A program made the position numbers and the translations under genes. The notes under the pieces were generated by a model that was not told where the DNA came from, searched no databases, and saw nothing but the letters and a program-made list of their open reading frames with translations. Source: Planctomycetota bacterium (GTDB lineage Bacteria; Planctomycetota; UBA1135; UBA2386). Taken from it: a stretch of DNA of 64,000 nucleotides. Shown here piece after piece: positions 7,991 to 17,139 of this stretch. The DNA lies in contig JACKIC010000001.1 in NCBI GenBank assembly GCA_020638655.1, positions 806,001-870,000 of the forward strand, written 5' to 3'. The first letter of the stretch is position 1; each line of letters begins with the position of its first letter.

Positions 7991-9600
7991 GACCCCTGCA
8001 CTCCGTGTTCTTCCTGGCCGCCGCGTCGGTCGCGTTCTGCTCGGCGATGCCGCAGCCGGCGCCGACTCGTGTGAACGTTCCCGCCGGCCACCCCGACCCC
8101 GAGGACTTCTTCACCTCGTCGGAGCAGTGCGGCGTCTGCCATACGACCGCGCCCGCGGCCAACGCGATGCGCACCGCGACCGGCGACGACGTGTCGCCGT
8201 ATGGGCTGTGGCAGGGAACGATGATGGCGAACTCGTTCCGCGACCCGTACTTCCGCGCCCAGATGCGCAAGGAGACGATCGCCAAGGGCGAGGAGGTGCA
8301 GGAGCTCTGCCTGCGCTGTCACGCGCCGATGATGTCGCATGGCCTGGCGATGTCGGGCGAGCCGCGGCCGCGGCTGGCGCAGATCGAAATGGACACGTTC
8401 TCCGACGACGGCGTGTCGTGCACCGTGTGCCACCAGATCGCCGACGAGAAGCTCGGCCAGCCCGAGTCCTGGTCGGGCAACCCGACGATCAACAAGGAAC
8501 GCAAGATCTTCGGTCCGTTCGCCGACGTCGCGACGGGCCCGATGCGCAACATGGTGCGCTACACGCCGCAGCAGGGCACCCACATCCGCAAGTCGGCGCT
8601 GTGCGCGACCTGCCACACGCTGTTCACGGAGCACCACGGGACGCCGTTCCCGGAGCAGACGCCGTACCTCGAGTGGCGCAACAGCGAGTTCAGCGACGAG
8701 GGTGGCCGCGACGACACCTCGCGCACCTGCCAGGAGTGCCACATGCCCGAGACCGGGCCGACGCGCATCGCGCGCAACCCCATGGGCTTCGACTTCCTGA
8801 TCCCGGTTCGCGACGGCTACCGCGCCCACGCGTTCGTCGGCGGCAACGCGTTCATGCTGCAGATGCTCGACCGCAACCGCGAAGAGCTCGACGTCATCGC
8901 CGAATCCGCGTCGCTGCAACGCATGATCACCGCGACGCGGCGGCAGCTCGCCGAGTTGACCGCGAAGTTGACCGTGTCCCCGGTGACGCGCGAGGACGGC
9001 AAGCTGCTGTTCACGGTGCGCGTCGACAACAAGACCGGCCACAAGTTCCCCACGGGTTACCCATCGCGCCGCGCGTGGCTGGCGATCGAAGTGCGGCAGG
9101 GGCGCCGCGTGGTCTTCGAGTCGGGCGCGTTCGACGACAAGGGCCGCATCGTCGGCCTCACCGACGAGCTCGGGCGGCCGCACGTGCAGGTGGTCGAGAA
9201 GCCCGAGGACGTCGTCATCTACGAGATGGTCGCGCAGGATCCCGACGGCGCGCCCACCACGCACCTCACCAAGATGGTCAAGAAGGGCAAGGACTCGCGC
9301 CTGTTGCCGCGCGGCTGGCGCAAGGACGGCCCGCACCCCGAGGAGACCGCGCCCGTCGGCACCGACGGCGACGCGGACTTCGTCGAGGGCAGCGACACCG
9401 TGCACTTCAAGATCCCCGCGCCCGAGGGCCGCGGCGCCGTGCAGGTCGTCGCGCGCCTCTACTACCAGACGATCCCGCCGGCCTGGGTCGAGGCGCTGCG
9501 CGGCATCGACGCCGACGAGTGCAAGCGCTTCGTGCAGATGTACGACGCCGCGGACAAGACGCCGGAGACGGTCGCCGTGGCGGTCGGTCGCGAGCGGTAG
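7987..9600 (+). CDS. Pentaheme c-type cytochrome
   Basis: This 537-residue exported protein has a signal peptide at residues 1-22 and five CxxCH motifs: CGVCH, CLRCH, CTVCH, CATCH and CQECH. A C-terminal beta-rich region contains DNKTGHKFPTGYPSRRAW, which matches the paralogue at 1-1582. It is a predicted periplasmic electron-transfer protein or heme oxidoreductase. Its ATG overlaps the stop of the serine hydrolase gene (ATGA). The same frame is open far upstream, but that part is antisense-like noise; the signal peptide fixes the start. A hairpin at 9623-9642 may end the transcript. The electron donor and acceptor are unknown. Confidence 0.92.
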   Translation: MRPLHSVFFLAAASVAFCSAMPQPAPTRVNVPAGHPDPEDFFTSSEQCGVCHTTAPAANAMRTATGDDVSPYGLWQGTMMANSFRDPYFRAQMRKETIAKGEEVQELCLRCHAPMMSHGLAMSGEPRPRLAQIEMDTFSDDGVSCTVCHQIADEKLGQPESWSGNPTINKERKIFGPFADVATGPMRNMVRYTPQQGTHIRKSALCATCHTLFTEHHGTPFPEQTPYLEWRNSEFSDEGGRDDTSRTCQECHMPETGPTRIARNPMGFDFLIPVRDGYRAHAFVGGNAFMLQMLDRNREELDVIAESASLQRMITATRRQLAELTAKLTVSPVTREDGKLLFTVRVDNKTGHKFPTGYPSRRAWLAIEVRQGRRVVFESGAFDDKGRIVGLTDELGRPHVQVVEKPEDVVIYEMVAQDPDGAPTTHLTKMVKKGKDSRLLPRGWRKDGPHPEETAPVGTDGDADFVEGSDTVHFKIPAPEGRGAVQVVARLYYQTIPPAWVEALRGIDADECKRFVQMYDAADKTPETVAVAVGRER

Positions 9601-9622
9601 GGGCGGGGCTTGCCGTTGGAGT

Positions 9623-9642
9623 GTGGCGCCCATGCGCGCCAC
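9623..9642 (+). terminator. Hairpin after cytochrome gene, no U-tract
   Basis: A 7-bp perfect stem (GTGGCGC with GCGCCAC) and a 6-nt loop lie 22 nt after the stop codon. No run of T follows. Confidence 0.5.
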
Positions 9643-9683
9643 AATCCTGGCACCGTCGGCGCCCGGCCGACGCCAAGGAGCCC

Positions 9684-11318
9684 ATGCACATCCGCCCCGT
9701 CACGCTGTTCGCGTTCCTGGCCGCCTGCTCCTCGCCGCAGGCAGATGACCAGCGCGCGATTCCCGGTCTCGCCGAGCTCGGCGGGCACCACTTCGCGATC
9801 TCGACCGCCAACCCCGTCGCCCAGGACCAGTTCGATCAGGGGCTGGCGTGGTGCTACGGCTTCCACCACGCCGAGGCGACGCGCTGCTTCGGCCTCGCGG
9901 TCGCGGCCGATCCCGACTGCGCGATGGCGCACTGGGGGCTCGCCTACGCGGCCGGTCCGCACATCAACAACATGGAGATGTCGCCCGAGGCTGCGCAGAG
10001 CGCGTTCGAGAACGCGCAGCGTGCCAAGGAGCTCGCTGCGCGTGCGACGCCGCTCGAACGGGCGCTGATCGACGCGATCGCGGCGCGCTACGTCTGGCCC
10101 GCGCCCGACGACCGCAAGGAACTCGACCACGCCTACGCGGCCGGCATGCGCAAGGCCTACGAACGGTTCGGCGATCACCCCGACGTCGGCGCGCTGTTCG
10201 CCGAGTCGCTGATGGACCTGTGGCCGTGGAACCTCTACCGCGAAGACGGCAGCCCGCAGCCCGACACGCTCGAGATCGTCGCCGTGCTCGAGAAGGTGAT
10301 GTTGGCGCATCCGCGGCACCCGCAGGCCAACCACCTCTACATCCACGCCACCGAGGCCTCGGCCGACGCGGCGCGCGGCGTCGCGGCCGCGGATCGGCTG
10401 CGCGGGCTCGCGCCCGCGATCGGTCACCTGGTGCACATGCCGGCGCACGCCTACCTGCGTGTGGGGCGCTACGAGGACGCCGCCGAAGCCAACCGGCAGG
10501 GCATCGCCGCCGACCTGCGCACGATCGCGCGCACCGGGCGCGTCGGCTTCTACGAGCTCTACCGCGCGCACAACTACCACTTCCTCGCCTACGCGGCGAT
10601 GTTCACGGGCAACGAGCAGGAGGCGATGAAGGCGGCGCGCGAGATGGTGCGCGAGCTGCCCGCCGACGTGGTGCAGCAGATGCCCGCGTTCCTCGAGGCG
10701 TTCCTTGCCGTGCCGTGGCACGTGCTGGTGCGCTTCGGCCGCTGGCAGGAAGTGCTCGACGAACCTGCGCCGCCCGAGTGGCAGAAGAGCTGTGTCGCGA
10801 TCCGGCACTACGCGCGCGGCGTGGCCCTTGCGGCGCTCGGTCGTGTCGACGAAGCGGTCGCCGAACGCGCGGCGTTCACCGCGGCGGCCGCGCAGGTGCC
10901 CGCCGACTGGACCGTCGGCAACAACCCGACGAGCACGATCCTCGGCATCGGCGCGGACTTCCTCGAGGGCGAGGTCGAGTTCCGTCTGGGGCACCACGAC
11001 GTCGCGTTCGCGGCGCTGCGGCGCGCCGTGGCCACCGACGAGAAGCTGCGCTACGACGAGCCCTGGGGCTGGATGATGCCGCCGGCGCACGCGCTCGGCG
11101 CGCTGCTGCTCGAGGCGGGCCGCGTCGACGACGCCAAGGTCGTCTACCTCGCCGACCTGGGTCGCCATCCCGAGAACGGCTGGGCGCTGCAGGGTCTCGC
11201 CGAGTGCCAGGACCGTTCCGGCGCCGCCACGGAAGCCGCCGCGACGCGCAAGCGTTTCGCCGCAGCGTGGCAGAACGCGACCATCCGCATCGAAGCCTCC
11301 TGCTTCTGCAGGCGTTAG
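9684..11318 (+). CDS. TPR-repeat lipoprotein
   Basis: This 544-residue protein has a lipobox LAAC (Cys15) and is predicted to be lipidated. AAGGAG lies just before ATG 9684. The body is helical with TPR-like units, for example FDQGLAWCYGFHHAEATRCF, AMAHWGLAYAAGPHINN, HMPAHAYLRVGRYEDAAEAN and ALGALLLEAGRVDDAKVVY. The HMPAHxYxRxGxYxDA segment is typical of a family of large TPR proteins of unknown function. It follows the pentaheme cytochrome in the same direction and may act as its scaffold; that is only a guess from position. No catalytic motif is visible. Confidence 0.8.
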   Translation: MHIRPVTLFAFLAACSSPQADDQRAIPGLAELGGHHFAISTANPVAQDQFDQGLAWCYGFHHAEATRCFGLAVAADPDCAMAHWGLAYAAGPHINNMEMSPEAAQSAFENAQRAKELAARATPLERALIDAIAARYVWPAPDDRKELDHAYAAGMRKAYERFGDHPDVGALFAESLMDLWPWNLYREDGSPQPDTLEIVAVLEKVMLAHPRHPQANHLYIHATEASADAARGVAAADRLRGLAPAIGHLVHMPAHAYLRVGRYEDAAEANRQGIAADLRTIARTGRVGFYELYRAHNYHFLAYAAMFTGNEQEAMKAAREMVRELPADVVQQMPAFLEAFLAVPWHVLVRFGRWQEVLDEPAPPEWQKSCVAIRHYARGVALAALGRVDEAVAERAAFTAAAAQVPADWTVGNNPTSTILGIGADFLEGEVEFRLGHHDVAFAALRRAVATDEKLRYDEPWGWMMPPAHALGALLLEAGRVDDAKVVYLADLGRHPENGWALQGLAECQDRSGAATEAAATRKRFAAAWQNATIRIEASCFCRR

Positions 11319-11356
11319 GGTGAGGAGTGGGGGGCGGGAAGAAATCGGTGGCACCC

Positions 11357-11378
11357 GTCGGCGCAATCTGGCGCCGAC
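11357..11378 (+). terminator. Hairpin after TPR lipoprotein gene, no U-tract
   Basis: GTCGGCGC and GCGCCGAC form an 8-bp perfect stem with a 6-nt loop, 38 nt after the stop codon. Confidence 0.5.
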
Positions 11379-11428
11379 TCCGTACTAGCAGCCCCCGCTC
11401 CCCCCGCAGACCCCGCGTCACCCTTCCT

Positions 11429-12535
11429 ATGCGAACCACCACCCTTCCCATCGTCCTCTTCACCGCATTCGCCACCTCGCTGGTGGCGCAATCGACCTCC
11501 GTCGCCGTGCCGGCGCACGCCAACCAGGTCGACGGCCAACAGTCGTTGTCGATGCCGTTCGGCAAGGCCGGCTTCCGCACGCAGCTGCTGGTGTCGGCGA
11601 ACTCCGTCGCCGCCACCGCGGGCGTGATCTCGGGCCTGCGCTTCCGCGCCGACCGGGCCTCCGCGCCCCTGGCTGCGACGTCGGTGCCCAACGTCACCGT
11701 GTCGCTGAGCCACTGCAGCCTCGGCCTCGGCGGCCTGCAGACGACCTTCGCCAACAACGTCACGAGCGCGGCGACGCAGGTGTTCTCGGGCGCCGTCAAC
11801 CTGCCCGCGCAGGCGACTGGCTACGCCGGGCCGATGGGCTGGGACATCGTGATCACGTTCCCGCAGCCGTACGTGTTCACGCCGACGCAGGGCGATCTGC
11901 TGATCGACATCGTCGGCAACAACGCCGCCAACGCGCCCGCCAACTTCTACCTCGACGCGATGCAGGGCGGTGGCTCGGCGACCAAGTTCGGTGTCGCTGG
12001 CGACAACCCGAGCTTCGACTTCCTCAACCTCGTCGTCGGCGCGAGCGGCGGTCGGCCGCGCGACCTGAGCCCCGGCAACACCGTCGAGTTCACCACGACG
12101 ACCGGCTGGACGACCCCGGCCGGTGTCACGGCGATCGGCTTCGACGGGCTGCCCGCGCCGTTCGACCTCGGGCCGCTCGGCGCGCCGACGCACTCGGTCT
12201 ATATCAACCCGATCGCGACCGTGCCGCACAGCTGGCAGGGCAGCTTCATCGGTTGGTACACGACCGCCGCCGTGGCGATCCCCAACCACCCCGCCTTCAT
12301 CGGTCTGCCGCTCTACGGCCAGTCGGTGTGCTTCGATCCCACGGCCAACGCGCTCGGTATCCTGACCAGCGAGGCGGGTGAAGTGCGCGTCGGCGATGCC
12401 TTCGAGCAGTTCCCGATGCAGCAGGTCAACGCCGCCGATCCGGCCGCTGCGACCGGCACGCTGGTCAACTTCGGCAACATCAGCACGCCCGAGTTCGGCG
12501 CAGTGCCGGTGATGCTCGAAGGCATCTTCCAGTAG
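11429..12535 (+). CDS. Secreted protein of unknown function with a PN-P-x-x-x-G module
   Basis: This 368-residue protein starts at ATG 11429 (MRTTTLPIVLFTAFATSLVA) with a clear signal peptide. The mature part is Asn-, Ala- and Thr-rich and predicted all-beta, and I recognise no enzyme motif. Near residues 200-320 it has a block ending in IPNHPAFIGLPLYGQSVCFD. The block recurs at the C-termini of the hydrolase at 15933-17129 and the repeat protein at 22680-24683. About 50 further residues follow the block here. A structural or adhesive extracellular role is possible. The gene lies between two hairpins and appears monocistronic. Confidence 0.7.
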   Translation: MRTTTLPIVLFTAFATSLVAQSTSVAVPAHANQVDGQQSLSMPFGKAGFRTQLLVSANSVAATAGVISGLRFRADRASAPLAATSVPNVTVSLSHCSLGLGGLQTTFANNVTSAATQVFSGAVNLPAQATGYAGPMGWDIVITFPQPYVFTPTQGDLLIDIVGNNAANAPANFYLDAMQGGGSATKFGVAGDNPSFDFLNLVVGASGGRPRDLSPGNTVEFTTTTGWTTPAGVTAIGFDGLPAPFDLGPLGAPTHSVYINPIATVPHSWQGSFIGWYTTAAVAIPNHPAFIGLPLYGQSVCFDPTANALGILTSEAGEVRVGDAFEQFPMQQVNAADPAAATGTLVNFGNISTPEFGAVPVMLEGIFQ

Positions 12536-12567
12536 CGCTGCTTGCGATGGGCGCGACGCTGCTCGTC

Positions 12568-12588
12568 CCGACCGGCAATTCCGGTCGG
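12568..12588 (+). terminator. Hairpin after secreted-protein gene
   Basis: CCGACCGG and CCGGTCGG form an 8-bp perfect stem with loop CAATT, 32 nt after the stop. Only TT follows. It lies upstream of the sigma factor promoter region. Confidence 0.55.
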
Positions 12589-12623
12589 TTCAGGACCGCT
12601 CGGTGCGCGGTCCATCGGCGGCG

Positions 12624-12629
12624 TATAGT
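12624..12629 (+). promoter_or_regulatory. TATAGT hexamer 10 nt before sigma factor ATG
   Basis: TATAGT matches the -10 consensus at five of six positions and ends 10 nt before ATG 12640. It suggests a near-leaderless transcript for the sigma/kinase operon. No good -35 is visible. Confidence 0.45.
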
Positions 12630-12639
12630 CGCGGGCGCC

Positions 12640-13248
12640 ATGTCGTCCGCCGCCGGTCCAGAAGACGGCTCGACGCCGCTCACGGAGCTGCTCCTGCGCG
12701 CCGCAGGAGGCGAACCCGCGGCGGCCGAGGCCGTGCTGCCCCTGGTCTATCGCGAGCTCCGTCAGCTCGCCCAGGCGCGCATGGCCGGTGAGCGGCGCGA
12801 CCACACGCTGCAGGCGACGGCGCTCGTGCACGAGACGTGGCTCAAGCTGGTCGGTGTCGGCGACACCGACTGGACCGATCGCCACGCGTTCTACCGGGCG
12901 GCGGCCGTGGCGATGCGCAACATCCTGATCGACCACGCTCGGCGGCGCGCGCGGCAGAAGCGCGGCGGCGATGCGCAGCGCGAGGCGATCACCATGGACC
13001 GGCTCGCGTCGCGCCCCGACCTGCACGACGCCGACACCTTCCTGCAGCTCGACCAGCTGATCGAAGAGCTCGGCCGCGAAGATCCTCGCGCCGGCGAGAT
13101 CGTGCGACTGCGGTTCTTCGCGGGCCTGAGCGTCGACGAGACCGCCGAGGCGATGGGGTTGTCCCGTCGCACGGTGCTGCGGGAGTGGGCGTTCGCGCGG
13201 GCCCGCCTGTACGCGGCCCTGCAGGGCGAAGTGCACGGCGATGGCTGA
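12640..13248 (+). CDS. ECF RNA polymerase sigma factor (planctomycete-expanded TIGR02999-like group)
   Basis: This 202-residue ECF sigma factor begins at ATG 12640. Region 2 includes LPLVYRELRQLAQARM and HTLQATALVHETWLKL, which are hallmarks of the ECF group expanded in Planctomycetes. Region 4 contains IVRLRFFAGLSVDETAEAMG and SRRTVLREWAFARARL. It overlaps the downstream kinase gene by 8 bp. In this group a cognate membrane Ser/Thr kinase replaces a classical anti-sigma factor, and the coupled kinase here fits that pattern. The target promoters are unknown. Confidence 0.93.
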   Translation: MSSAAGPEDGSTPLTELLLRAAGGEPAAAEAVLPLVYRELRQLAQARMAGERRDHTLQATALVHETWLKLVGVGDTDWTDRHAFYRAAAVAMRNILIDHARRRARQKRGGDAQREAITMDRLASRPDLHDADTFLQLDQLIEELGREDPRAGEIVRLRFFAGLSVDETAEAMGLSRRTVLREWAFARARLYAALQGEVHGDG

Positions 13249-15880
13249 GCGCCTCAAGGACCTGTTCGAGGCCGCGGCGGAGCTGGCGGTCGAGGCGCGC
13301 CCGGCGTTCCTCGACGACGCGTGCCGCGACGACCACGCCATGCGCGACCGCCTGGTCGACCTGCTGCGGGCGCACGACGAGGCCGGGGACTTCCTCGAGC
13401 ATCCGACAGGGTTGGTCGACGCGATCGCCGCCGACGCGACCTCCCCGGTCGACGAGGGGCTGGTCGCCGGTGTGCGCATCGACCACTTCGAGCTGCTCGA
13501 GCGCATCGGTGTCGGCGGCTTCGGCAGCGTCTGGCGCGCGCGCCAGGAGCAGCCGGTGGTGCGCGAGGTCGCGCTCAAGGTGTTGCACGGCGGCGACGAC
13601 GCAGCGCGGATCGCCGAGCGTTTCCGCGCCGAGCGACAGAACCTCGCGCGCATGCGGCACCCGGGCATCGCCAAGGTGTTCGACGCCGGCGTCACGACGG
13701 ACGGGCGGTCCTGGATGGCGATGGAGCTCGTCGACGGCGAGCCGCTGGTGCGCTACTGCGAGGCGCACGCGCTCGGGATCGAAGCGCGACTGCGGTTGTT
13801 CGTCGAGGTCTGCAACGCCGTGCAGCACGCGCACGGCAAGGGCGTCGTGCACCGCGACCTCAAGCCGTCGAACGTGCTCGTGGTGGACCGCGACGGCCTG
13901 GCGCAGCCGGTGGTCATCGACTTCGGCGTGGCGCGCTCACCCGACGAGAACGAGGCCGCGTTGCCGTTCGGCACGCCCGAGTACATGAGCCCCGAGCAGG
14001 TCGCCGCCGATCACGGTGCGGTCGACACGGGCACCGACGTCTACGCGCTCGGCGTGCTGCTCTACGAGCTCGTCGGCGGGGCGCGCCCGTTCACGCGCGC
14101 GGCGGGCCCGGAGGGGGTGCAGGAGCTGCTGCGCCAGATCCGCGAGGGCGCGGCGGTGCCGCCCCGCCAGCTGCCCACGGCGCTGCGCGGTGCGCCGGCC
14201 GAGCTCGACTGGATCGTCGCCAAGGCGATGGCCGCTGCGGCGACCGGCCGCTACGAGTCGGCCGCGGCGTTGGCCGAAGACGTGCGGCGCGTCCTGCACG
14301 AAGAACCCGTCTCGGTCGGGCCGCCAGGCGCCGGTTATCGGCTGCGCAAGCTGGTGCGTCGGCACCGGCGCCTCGTCGCCGGCGCATTGGTCGTCTTGGT
14401 GGCCTCCTGCGTCGGCACGTTCGTGGCGGTTCGCGGCTGGCTCGCCGCGGCGGAATCCGAACGGGTCGCGCTGGCAGCCGAGCAGCGCGCGCGCGACGAC
14501 CAGCGCGAGGCCGAGCGCGCGTCGCGCCGCGCGCAACGCGCGCTGGACCTGCTCGACAGCCTGTGGGAGGCCGCGAGCCCGGCGCGCTTCGGTCGCGCCG
14601 ACTACCCCGTGCGCGATCTGCTCGCCGACTTCGAGCGTTTCCTGCCGGCGCGCGCGGCGGGGGAGCCGGAGGTCGAGTACCGAGTGCGCCTGTCGCTGGC
14701 GCGTCTGCAGCGCGTCGTCGGCTCGCTCGATCGTTCGCTCGCGCATGCCTCTCGTGCGGTCGAGCTCGCCGGCGGACTCGAAGCCCCCCTGTTGCAGTCG
14801 GCGGCGCGCGTCGAGCAGGGGCGCGTCCAGTTCGATCGCGGTGAGGTCGACGCGGCGGTGCAGGTGGTCGACGCCGGGCTCGCCGCGATCGACGAAAGCG
14901 CCGCGCCGGCGCTCGCGGCCGACCTGCACGAGGTGCGCGCCAATTGTCTGCAGCGCCGCGGTGACTGGCAGGATGCGGTGGCGGCCGCCGAGCGGTCCAT
15001 GTCGCTGCGTCGTTCCGCGGGCGACGATCTGCAGGTCGCGCGCAGCGCCCTGCAGCTGGCCAATCTCTACGGCACGCGCGGTCAGGTCGACGAGGCCCTG
15101 CAGTTCCTCGCCGAGACGCGCCGCCTGCTTGCGCCGCTCGGCGCCGGTCACCCCGACGCGCTGGTGGCGCTGCAGCACGAGTCGGTCCTGTTGCTGCGGC
15201 GCGGCGACCCGAAGGGGGCAGAGGCGCGGCTGCTCGAGTGTCTCGAAGGGCGCCGCAAGCTCTATGGCCCGGACCACGCGCAGGTGGCATGGACGGAGGG
15301 GGACCTCGGCTGGCTCTGGCACGAGCAGGGCCGGGACGCCGACGCCGAGCCGCTGCTGCGGCGCGCGATGGCGACGTTGAGCGCCCGGCTGGGCGACGGG
15401 CACCCGTTCGTGACCGAAGTGATGCAGCGGCTCGGCACCGTGCTCGTCGGCACGAAGTCGTTCGACGAGGCGGAACGTCTGCTGCGGTCGGCCGCAGACC
15501 GGTTCCGCGACCTCCCGGGGCATCCGATCGACGGGCGCGTCGGCTGCTTGAGCAATCTGGCGGGCCTGGTGTGGAGTCGCGGGGGGCATCAGGCGGCCGT
15601 CGAGATCCAGTCCGAGGCGCTCGAGATCGCGCGCAAGCAATTGCCGGCCGACCACTTCGTGACATCGGTGGGGATGACCAACCTGGCGTGGATGCGCAAT
15701 GACCTCGGCGAGAAGGAGGCGGCGGTCGCCCTGCTCACCGAGGCGCTGTCGCGGTCGAGCGCGGCGGGGCGTCGCGGCGAAGCCCGCACGCAGCGCGAGC
15801 GGCTCGCGGCGCTGCTGCGCGAACTCGGGCGGGACGAGCAGGCCGGCGCGATCGAACGGGAAGCGGACGCAGGCAGGTGA
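13241..15880 (+). CDS. Membrane Ser/Thr protein kinase with TPR ectodomain
   Basis: This 879-residue PknB-type kinase starts at ATG 13241 inside the end of the sigma gene. An N-terminal about 75-residue helical segment (LFEAAAELAVEARPAFLDDA) is typical of planctomycete kinases. The kinase domain spans about residues 85-350. It has GVGGFGSVW, the VAL-K motif, catalytic HRDLKPSN (about residue 203), DFGVA (about 226) and the APE-like TPEYMSPEQ. One transmembrane helix (LVAGALVVLVASCVGTFVAV, about 385-405) is followed by a coiled-coil-like Arg/Glu-rich stretch and then TPR repeats (for example LANLYGTRGQVDEALQFL) to the C-terminus. It probably senses through the TPR part and controls the coupled sigma factor. 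Confidence 0.93.
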   Translation: MAERLKDLFEAAAELAVEARPAFLDDACRDDHAMRDRLVDLLRAHDEAGDFLEHPTGLVDAIAADATSPVDEGLVAGVRIDHFELLERIGVGGFGSVWRARQEQPVVREVALKVLHGGDDAARIAERFRAERQNLARMRHPGIAKVFDAGVTTDGRSWMAMELVDGEPLVRYCEAHALGIEARLRLFVEVCNAVQHAHGKGVVHRDLKPSNVLVVDRDGLAQPVVIDFGVARSPDENEAALPFGTPEYMSPEQVAADHGAVDTGTDVYALGVLLYELVGGARPFTRAAGPEGVQELLRQIREGAAVPPRQLPTALRGAPAELDWIVAKAMAAAATGRYESAAALAEDVRRVLHEEPVSVGPPGAGYRLRKLVRRHRRLVAGALVVLVASCVGTFVAVRGWLAAAESERVALAAEQRARDDQREAERASRRAQRALDLLDSLWEAASPARFGRADYPVRDLLADFERFLPARAAGEPEVEYRVRLSLARLQRVVGSLDRSLAHASRAVELAGGLEAPLLQSAARVEQGRVQFDRGEVDAAVQVVDAGLAAIDESAAPALAADLHEVRANCLQRRGDWQDAVAAAERSMSLRRSAGDDLQVARSALQLANLYGTRGQVDEALQFLAETRRLLAPLGAGHPDALVALQHESVLLLRRGDPKGAEARLLECLEGRRKLYGPDHAQVAWTEGDLGWLWHEQGRDADAEPLLRRAMATLSARLGDGHPFVTEVMQRLGTVLVGTKSFDEAERLLRSAADRFRDLPGHPIDGRVGCLSNLAGLVWSRGGHQAAVEIQSEALEIARKQLPADHFVTSVGMTNLAWMRNDLGEKEAAVALLTEALSRSSAAGRRGEARTQRERLAALLRELGRDEQAGAIEREADAGR

Positions 15881-15932
15881 ACTGCGGCGCGGTCGGGTAG
15901 AACACGGCTGTCCTCGTCCGCTCGTCTGTCCG

Positions 15933-17129
15933 ATGTCGTCCCGTCACCTTCCTCGGCTCCTGCTGATCGTCTGTACCTTCGCCGTCGCGGCGATGGCGCA
16001 GCACGCGGTCGGCACGCGCGTCGTCGCGTGGCCCAATCCGACGTCGCTGGGCAGCCCCGTGTTGACGGCGCGGGTGCACTACCCCGCGGTGACCGCGGGC
16101 GTGAACGCGCCGGTGCTGCCGCGCAGCAACGGCTGGCCGACGGTCGTGTTCCTGCACGGCTTCGCGCTGCTCGGCAACGACTATCACGAACTCGGCGACG
16201 AGCTGGCGCGCGCCGGCTTCGTCGCGGTGATGAGCAACACGGCGCAGCTCAACAACCTCACGCAGGAGTACGACGGCCGCGCGCTCTTCACCGCGGTGTG
16301 CCTCGCCAACCGGTGCGACGCGCTCTCGGGGGCGTTCGATGTCGGCGCGATCGGCCTGGTCGGCCACTCCATGGGCGGCGGCAACGTCGCCAACGTGCTC
16401 GCGAACAACCCCGGGTATCGCTGCGGGCTGTCGCTGGCGCCGGTGTCGCCGCTCGCCGGCCGGGCCGCGCTCGTGCACGTTCCTCTCGGCATCATCGCCG
16501 GCATGGGGGATTCGACCACGCCGCTGCTGCTCAACGCGCAGCCGTTCTATCAGTCGATGACCGGCTATCGGCAGATCAAGTCGCTGCACCTGCTGAGCCA
16601 GAACTGCAACCACAACAACGTCGCCGGCCTGCTGCTGACGACGGCCGCGCACCGCGCCGTGTTCGCCAACGCCCGCGACCTCGGCGTCGCGTTCCTGCGC
16701 CGCTTCCTGCTGGGTCAGGCCGCGGCGCTCGAGGACACGATCGGCGACCACGCCAAGAGCGGATCGCAGTTCGTCGCCCTCACGCACGAGTTCGAGCGAC
16801 CGCAGATCTGGCTCGCCGGGCCGCTGCGCATCGGCAGCCGCGTGCGCCTGTCGATGGCGGGCGAGCCGGGCATCGCCGGCACGCTCGCCGCGTTCTCGCA
16901 GATCCCGAGCCCGCTGCCTACCCCGGTCGGCCCGCTGCACCTGGATCCGGCGACGACGATCGTCGGTGTGTACAGCTTCGTCGGCACCGGTCGTCGCTAC
17001 GACTACACCATGATCGTGCCCAACGACCCCGCGTTCGTCGGCGTGTCGTTCTCGCTGCAGGCGTTCGGCAACGGTCGCAACGGCGGGCCGATCCTCGGCA
17101 ACGCGATCGACCTCTGCATCGAGCGCTGA
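15933..17129 (+). CDS. Secreted alpha/beta hydrolase with C-terminal module
   Basis: This 398-residue protein starts at ATG 15933 with a signal peptide ending near AAMAQ. The hydrolase core has VVFLHGFALLGNDY (oxyanion-hole loop), the nucleophile elbow GLVGHSMGGGN, a possible acid in IIAGMGDSTTP and a His-containing NCNHNN. It resembles the dienelactone hydrolase/cutinase-like esterase group, and the substrate is unknown. The last about 110 residues do not belong to the fold. They contain IVPNDPAFVGVSFSLQAFG, which is shared with two other secreted proteins here. It follows the kinase gene after 52 bp and may be a separate unit. Confidence 0.85.
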   Translation: MSSRHLPRLLLIVCTFAVAAMAQHAVGTRVVAWPNPTSLGSPVLTARVHYPAVTAGVNAPVLPRSNGWPTVVFLHGFALLGNDYHELGDELARAGFVAVMSNTAQLNNLTQEYDGRALFTAVCLANRCDALSGAFDVGAIGLVGHSMGGGNVANVLANNPGYRCGLSLAPVSPLAGRAALVHVPLGIIAGMGDSTTPLLLNAQPFYQSMTGYRQIKSLHLLSQNCNHNNVAGLLLTTAAHRAVFANARDLGVAFLRRFLLGQAAALEDTIGDHAKSGSQFVALTHEFERPQIWLAGPLRIGSRVRLSMAGEPGIAGTLAAFSQIPSPLPTPVGPLHLDPATTIVGVYSFVGTGRRYDYTMIVPNDPAFVGVSFSLQAFGNGRNGGPILGNAIDLCIER

Positions 17130-17139
17130 GGCGGCTCCG

